From the NCBI GenBank assembly GCA_001695595.3, contig MBPM02000005.1, positions 1,116,001 to 1,180,000 on the forward strand: a stretch of DNA of 64,000 bases, read 5' to 3'. The notes below the pieces were generated by a model. It was not told where the DNA came from and did not search any database. It saw only the letters and a program-made list of their open reading frames with translations. A program made the translations under genes and the position numbers. This document shows, in pieces, positions 58,964 to 64,000 of the stretch; the stretch's first letter is position 1, and each line of letters starts with the position of its first letter. Origin of the DNA: Plasmopara viticola (lineage: Eukaryota > Oomycota > Peronosporomycetes > Peronosporales > Peronosporaceae).

Positions 58964-59472
58964 TTATTGAGTGCATAAACTCAATGCCATATATTCCGCT
59001 TCGGAAGTACTCAACGCTACAGTACGCTGGTACTTCGACTGGAATACTTAAGGTCCACCGTTAAGTATCAAAAGGACACCAGACACCGAACGCCGATTGT
59101 CTAAATAACTTCCTCAATCGGCGTCGCTATACGCAGTGAGCTGTTGTTGAAAGGGCTGACAACTGTAGCGTATTCCGAGGTTACTTGTCATGAGGAGGTA
59201 GCGCAGTACCTTGATCAGTGCCTTCCAGTGTTAAGGGCCTGGCTTGGAAGCGAAACATCCCAATTGACTCAATGAAAACGATGCGTCAGGTCTTGTGGTT
59301 GGTTAAACGAGCATTAGCCGTTCAAATAGCTGGCGGTAAGGGATTTGACTCATGGCTTCTCTCTCTGCATACGTCTTTGGGCTGTCATTGCTTGACAACT
59401 TGGACTTCTGTCACATGGGTTGGCCGTAGGGCGAGCGTGTACTTGGCGGAACATTTCGGCGGTCTCATGGAT

Positions 59473-60089
59473 TTAGCTTCGTTGTGTGATATACATTTCT
59501 CGCTTCCTACTGTTGTAGTTGCTATCCATGCCAAGAAGTCGTTTGACTGGACCGAGATCCTTTATTTGAAATCGCCGACCTATTGCGTTCTTGATTTGTT
59601 GAATCATGCTTTGTGACTTCGCAGCCACTATCATGTCATCAACATAGAGACACACGTACGCCCAGTTGTCACCGTCTTTCTTCTTGTAGACGCACCTATC
59701 ACCACCACATGCGACGATATTCATCCCCAACAATGCATTGTGGATGGTTTTGTTCCAAGCGCTTGCAGCTTGCTTCAGTCCGTACAGTGCACAATTGATC
59801 TTGTGAACGTTTCCTCGCTCGATGTTCATTTCCTTCGGTGGCTCAAGATACACCTCTTCGTCAAGCTCTGCGTTAAGTAAGCAGTGTCGACATCGACTTG
59901 ATCTATGATATATCCCGCCGCACAACTCACTGATAATAGTATCCTAATGGACTTCATGATGGCTACTGCTGCATATGACTCGAAGAAGTCCACACCGAAT
60001 ATCTGTAGGAACCCTGGTGCCACTAATTGCGCTTTGTATCGTCCATCCGTCTTTTTTGCCCAGACCCACTTGCAGCCAGCAGTCTTCAT
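59473..60089 (-). pseudogene. Copia reverse transcriptase (RVT_2)
   Basis: Two overlapping frames (60,089-59,826 and 59,925-59,473) make up the domain. The first has KWVWAKKTDGRYKAQLVAPGF and QVDVDTAYL with the first catalytic Asp. The second has NCALYGLKQAASAWN and CLYVDDMIV with the two Asp of the YVDD active site, then KDLGPVKRLLGM. A frameshift near 59,880 separates them. The catalytic residues themselves are intact. Confidence 0.93.
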
Positions 60090-60099
60090 TCCTGATTGA

Positions 60100-60912
60100 C
60101 GCTCGACGAGTGTCCATGTCTTGTTTCGCTCGTGTGCCTCGAGTTCTTTCTCAATGGCTTTGATCTAGTGTTGGCTCTTTGGCCCGTTCACTGTCTCTTC
60201 GTATGATTATGAAAAATCTCGTGCTGCCATGGCAACCTCTGCCATCAAAGCCGTATCACTATCTGATCGTGACTGTTTGGTGAATCTTTCGTTGTCCTTA
60301 CTCCCACTGCTGTCGTTGTTCTCATCGTACACAACGATGTCACCTCCGTTATTGTCCTTCACACCACCTTCGGTTCAATTCTTGGTGCTTTTTCATTTTT
60401 CTTTTGTTGCACAAATCTATCTCTCCCACTGACCACGTCAGCAAGAACACGTCGTTGAAACTCAGGGTGGCTCTTACGTGTGACACGAGGTTGGAAAACC
60501 ATCGCGTTGGAGTCGGCTTGGTCGTTATAATAGGGTTCTCGATGGTGAGGTCCTTGTTGGATCTGTCGCGGGTTCTCCTGGTGTCGGGGAAAATTCGTGA
60601 TATCCATATATCCACGTGGTTCGCTGACAACTATTTCATGACTATAATTCAATGTGCTCATCTCAAAATCGTCGTCGGCCGATTCTTCTTCCATCACCAC
60701 GTCACCATTGACATCCTGTAGATCATTAGGTACCCAGTCCACCACGTCATCGTCTTAAGACTCGATCTCCAGTGTTCTCATCACTGCTTTGTCTGTGTTG
60801 TCTTCATATATGCCGCCTACGTCTCGTTCATCAAGTGCGACCGTTCGACTCACTTTGACAGTGTTCGTCTCAAGATCGAGTACCTTGTACCCCTTCGTGT
60901 TGGACGCATACG
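60100..60912 (-). pseudogene. Copia integrase-RT linker
   Basis: The minus strand frame 60,745-60,359 (128 codons) is acidic at first (DVNGDVVMEEESADDD) and then basic, as the variable linker between integrase and reverse transcriptase of copia elements usually is. There are no catalytic motifs. The left part includes the start of the RT domain in other frames. Confidence 0.7.
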
Positions 60913-61675
60913 CTAGAAGCATAGGCGATAGATATTTGCATCAAACTTCGTGCGCTTGGTATCATCCATATGTGTATCACCTATCGACCCAAATAAGGTC
61001 AGATGCTGAAGCTGTGGTTTCATTTTGAAGCACAACTCGAACGGAGTCATGGTCTTGCTGTTGCTGTTGTGCTCTGATAAATTATGTACACTGCCGTGTT
61101 CACGACTTCGGCCCACCACTTCGTAGCTACACATTTGTAGTGCATCATACTCCTGGCTTTCTCCACAATTGTCCGATTCATGCGCTCCGCGACGCCATTC
61201 TGCTGCGGGCTGTATGGCACAGTCTTCTGATGCACAATCCCATTCTTTTCACATAACGCTGTCAGTCGCTTGTTCTTGTATTCGCCACCGTTATCAGGAC
61301 GCAGGACTTTGATCCATTCTTTTTACAGAACGCCGTCAGTCGCTTGTTCTTGTATTCGCCACCGTTATCAGGACGCAGGACTTTGATGATCGTTCACTAT
61401 TGCTCCATCTCTTTTTTGTACTCGATAAACATTGATAGTGCTTCACTCTTCACTCTCATAAAATACACAGTTACAAGTCCAGAATAATCGTCCACGAAGG
61501 TCACCACATAGCGTGACCCACCAGTGGTATTTGTCTTCATTAGTCCCATGACGTCTGAGTGGACAAGCTGCAGCGGTTGCGTTGTCTTCTTCTTTGACTC
61601 TTTGGAAAAGCTAGCCACAGTCATCTTGCCTTGAGGGCATCCACCACACAGCTTTCCGTATACGGCCGTCGTCAC
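60913..61675 (-). pseudogene. Copia integrase
   Basis: Frames 61,675-61,397, 61,235-61,047 and 61,134-60,913. The zinc-binding CGGC is at its start, LVHSDVMG holds the first catalytic Asp, DNGGEYKN (present twice because of a 74-bp-period duplication) holds the second, and PQQNGVAERMNRT has the catalytic Glu. The C-terminal TPFELCFKMKPQLQHL follows. The duplication and a frameshift near 61,400 would stop translation. Confidence 0.92.
61261..61387. repeat. 53-bp direct duplication inside integrase
   Basis: 61,261-61,313 recurs exactly at 61,335-61,387 (start GTCAGTCGCTTGTTC). The offset of 74 bp is not a multiple of three, so the frame is destroyed. Confidence 0.97.
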
Positions 61676-61699
61676 GTTTGGTAGCTCTTCGGTAGCCGT

Positions 61700-62139
61700 T
61701 TATATATTGTCGTAGTTGCTGTAGCTTGTGTGACAAGTTCTTGCGTGCCACAGCTCCCACTCATCAATTTTGATCTCATGCGCCACTAACATCGCGTTCT
61801 CGTGATCCATCCTCAGCGTGTACACGTTTACATTGCGTTTGGTCGTGATCATAAGCTCATCATCTTTGTCAATCCCACATGAAGTCTCACAAGCCAACGT
61901 CATGCCCGTGTTGGACAATCTTAGCAATGGACAGCAGCCGTCTGTCCAGTTTTGAAATGCGGAGCACATCTCGCATGGTTACCATTGTTCCATTCACAGC
62001 GAAACCGAGCGTTTCCTTGGCCGATGGCGTTCATGCCAGCACCATCCGCAACACTTACTTGAATGGGAAGTTTAAAAACATGGTACATATAGAACTCTTC
62101 TTTGGAAGGCGTCATATGAGACGAGGCTCCGCTATTCAT
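61700..62139 (-). pseudogene. Copia protease and pre-integrase region
   Basis: The frame beginning at 62,139 starts with MNSGASSHMTPS, the copia protease active-site motif, in which the catalytic Asp of D-S-G is replaced by Asn. The frame 61,969-61,700 holds ELWHARTCHTSYSN, the pre-integrase HxxxH zinc half-site. Cleavage of the polyprotein would be abolished by the Asn. Confidence 0.85.
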
Positions 62140-62159
62140 TAGTCATCCCTCTTATCCTC

Positions 62160-62854
62160 CGTGTGCACCGTAAATGCCATCTCTTTTCCGTTGTCCTTAT
62201 TGCCTGAGCGACATTTAAACTGCTTGTGTCCCCCTTTGAGACAGCGGTGGCATTAACCACAAAATGGTTGCTTCTTCTTTGCATTGTTCCCACTATTGCG
62301 TTGTTGGCGTGTGCTTCGTCCGCGACCAAGAACACGACCGACTCGAAAAGCACCCTCAGCGACTTCTTCATTTTGCTTCACTCGTATACCTTCAGAAGCT
62401 TCTCTTTGACATCCACCATCGTCACACCAACAGAGTTCTCAATGATCGCCACCAACATTTCATACTCAACCGGTAAGCTACCAAGCAGAATAGCCATCTG
62501 GCGAGCTTCATCCATCACATCACCAACCGCCTCAATGCTTAGTACTAGCTTATCGAAACGATTTAGGTGGCTAGCCATACTGTTGCCCTCTGCCAAACGA
62601 AACTCGTGCAGTCGCCGCGTAAGTGCGTCTCGGTTCTGAAGGTTGCGCTTATTGTAGTAGTCTCGCAGAGTATCCCAAAGCTCTTTTGCAGTGCGAGCAT
62701 GGCGAATCTTGGACTGGTGTTGAACCTCAAATTCTTGTACAATGATGGCGTAAGCTGTCATATCCTTGACCTTCCAATCGACCGTCGTCTCGTCTTCTGA
62801 CTTCATTTCAAGAATATGGTTTAGGAGGCCCTTGCGCGCGAGCGTCATCTTCAT
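62160..62854 (-). pseudogene. Copia gag with CCHC zinc knuckle
   Basis: The frame 62,854-62,378 (158 codons) has the UBN2-type gag pattern: TAYAIIVQEFEVQH, ARTAKELWDTLRDYYNK, and MAILLGSLPVEYEMLV. The zinc knuckle C-HR-C-LKGG-H-KQFK-C follows at 62,252-62,211 in another frame, with a TAA codon directly before it (62,255-62,253). The start codon at 62,854 lies close to the primer-binding site, as is usual. Confidence 0.9.
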
Positions 62855-62943
62855 ATTAAATTCCCGATGGTAAACCGGTCGTTTCCAAGCAGTTCGTCGA
62901 GTTTTTCATCATTCTCTCTTTCTACACACAGTCAGGGAAGGTT

Positions 62944-62956
62944 TGGGCTCATAACC
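62944..62956 (-). other. Primer-binding site, initiator tRNA-Met anticodon type
   Basis: The plus strand here reads TTTGGGCTCATAACC, which equals the anticodon stem-loop of initiator tRNA-Met (with CAT as anticodon). The element's minus strand is therefore complementary to an internal tRNA part and not to the 3' CCA end, as known for Drosophila copia and yeast Ty5, which use a tRNA half as primer. It directly adjoins the LTR. Confidence 0.85.
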
Positions 62957-63162
62957 TGATAAGTAGACGGTAAATTGGAAAGTATTAATCAGACTGTTAT
63001 CTCCCATGCGGTATCCATAACGTTCGAGAAGCTTCGCCTGTCTGCTCTAGACCATTCATACTCCATCATGTCTCATCAGATGTCCTGTCACTTGGTCGTC
63101 CTCAACCCATTATGGGTTGACGACCACCAAGTGACGGATCAATAACAGTGGTCGTCCCAACA
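62957..63162 (-). repeat. Copia 5' LTR
   Basis: 206 bp, TG...CA ends. It keeps the roughly 20 bp missing from the other LTR. An inverted repeat with arms of about 22 bp spans 63,087-63,135. Confidence 0.92.
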
Positions 63163-63167
63163 CTTTC
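63163..63167. repeat. Target-site duplication, right
   Basis: CTTTC, identical to 58,452-58,456. Confidence 0.9.
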
Positions 63168-64000
63168 TTGGTTATCACTTATATCTTTAAATTGAGCTCA
63201 AACCTCACAGAGTCGTGTAAGGAAAATGCACATGTTTTTTCTCGTACGACGTCTTGAGTTCCTTGACCAGCCATGCGGCTGTGCTATTGATGGCCTTCAT
63301 CGAAACGCCTTGGCATTTAACCATGCGGGCAGGTGCTATCGGCAAAAGCGCTTTAGTTTATTCAGCGAAATAATAAATATGACTTTTATAAATGAGCGAA
63401 TTGTGTGCCAAATGTAATTTTCTGACAAAACCAATTAAATTTAAAGCTAATAATGTAATGTATTACGTTATCGCGTTGCCAAGTTATGCACGTGCTAGGC
63501 TCAGTCTGGCTAGTCCACGGCATAGAGTGGTGTCCGCATACGTCGAGTCTCGTTCGGCGGGCAGTGCAGCCAGCATCGAGGTCGTGAGGGTCTTCCATTG
63601 TTTTGTTTGGCTCTGACTTGATAAGAGCCCAGGTGGCGCCCGGTGCTGGAGACCGTCGCGTCGAGGGTGAGACTCGTTAGAGACCTGCAGATGCCCGAGA
63701 GCACCTGCCCGAAGCGCGCGAGCATTTAGCCCCCGCGCTTGGAAGGAGGGCGTCACCCCAACCTTTTCCAAGCTAAATTTAAAGCTAAAGATCAAAAATA
63801 ATTAAATGCCTTGACCCAGCGGTGCCGGGTTAAAAGAAAGACAAAACGGTAAAAGTAGTGCAATGTGATGGATAAATGCATGATAGATATTACCGGTTAT
63901 GATCATCAATAGTCGGCAGGGTAAGTACACCTTTGCAAATAATTTACCAAATGAAGTGCTGAGCGGCTTATATTGTCAGTGCTGCGCTATACGCATGCTA
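63168..64000. other. Right edge; GC-rich block at 63,480-63,760
   Basis: No gene is recognised. 63,480-63,760 is clearly richer in G and C than its AT-rich borders and is open in several frames on the minus strand (for example 63,795-63,484, 103 codons). It could be part of an unlisted repeat or a gene remnant. The remaining bases hold nothing I can support. Confidence 0.4.

Larger units (their letters stand above)
58457..63162 (-). mobile_element. Ty1/copia LTR retrotransposon, nearly complete, inactive
   Basis: 4,706 bp flanked by CTTTC duplications. In transcription order it has: 5' LTR (62,957-63,162), primer-binding site, gag (62,854-62,378) with a zinc knuckle (62,252-62,211), protease (about 62,139), the pre-integrase and integrase core (61,969-61,047), integrase C-terminus (61,134-60,913), reverse transcriptase (60,089-59,473), RNase H (58,963-58,688), polypurine tract and 3' LTR. 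The order protease-integrase-RT-RNase H is diagnostic of copia. Stops and frameshifts break the polyprotein about ten times, and LTR divergence indicates that the insertion is not recent. Confidence 0.95.

Noticed and set aside
62943..62956. tRNA-Met-like sequence as a tRNA gene
   Set aside because: Only the anticodon stem-loop is present, directly beside an LTR; it is the primer-binding site.
1..64000. CRISPR arrays, bacterial operons, ribosome-binding sites, rRNA
   Set aside because: No regular short repeats with spacers, no rRNA-like sequence, and gene structure is eukaryotic.

Overview
The window looks like a repeat-rich nuclear segment of a peronosporalean oomycete (a Phytophthora species or a downy mildew). 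The reasons are a single-exon ankyrin-plus-FYVE protein of a type common in oomycetes, a 59-bp intron in a small mitochondrial-type gene, Ty1/copia and Mutator-like remains that read like oomycete families, and islands of GC-rich coding sequence in long AT-richer decayed DNA. Genus is an inference. Few genes are intact, and most short open frames are shadows or pieces of mobile elements.

Region by region. 1.1-6.2 kb is a large, partly scrambled inverted duplication. Its best-conserved part is a head-to-head pair of intact genes (2,929-3,672 minus; 4,202-4,942 plus) for a roughly 247-residue protein resembling the myeloid leukemia factor (MLF) family. A third intact copy (50,283-51,047) lies between two inverted Mutator-like transposase remnants, and a fourth, eroded fragment lies near 10.1 kb. 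A fragment with the RNase II/Rrp44 (RNB) signature sits at 5.1 kb. 6.5-19.6 kb is mostly decayed sequence, with a chromodomain-like frame (11.4 kb), a 100-bp-period repeat (13.5 kb) and unrecognised eroded coding DNA. 19.6-23.05 kb is a badly decayed copia element whose reverse transcriptase is interrupted by a second array of the same 100-bp repeat. 26.3-28.0 kb holds the clearest single-copy host genes: an MDM35/TRIAP1-type twin CX9C protein with one intron, and the ankyrin-FYVE protein just upstream on the same strand.

29-38.5 kb is an unusual block: a three-copy degenerate coding repeat, a recently broken gene of about 330 codons (34.4-35.4 kb) and, at 36.2-36.7 kb, the relic of a tail-fibre-like protein ending in a peptidase S74 (intramolecular chaperone) domain. 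That domain is typical of viral fibres, so this block is the best candidate for an undescribed virus-derived or composite element. 39.0-42.2 kb is a tandem array of about 1.03-kb units, with a fourth relic at 31.3-31.7 kb beside a minisatellite of about 24 bp. 45.6-46.15 kb is another copia integrase relic. 51.9-53.3 kb is a decayed Mutator-like transposase. 58,457-63,162 is a nearly complete Ty1/copia element with two LTRs, a 5-bp target duplication, a primer site matching the initiator tRNA-Met anticodon region, gag and all pol domains; it carries stops, frameshifts and a protease active-site change.

The MLF-like copies, the MDM35-like gene and the ankyrin-FYVE gene are the only frames I would call probably functional. 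Their flanks are strongly diverged while the coding frames stay open.
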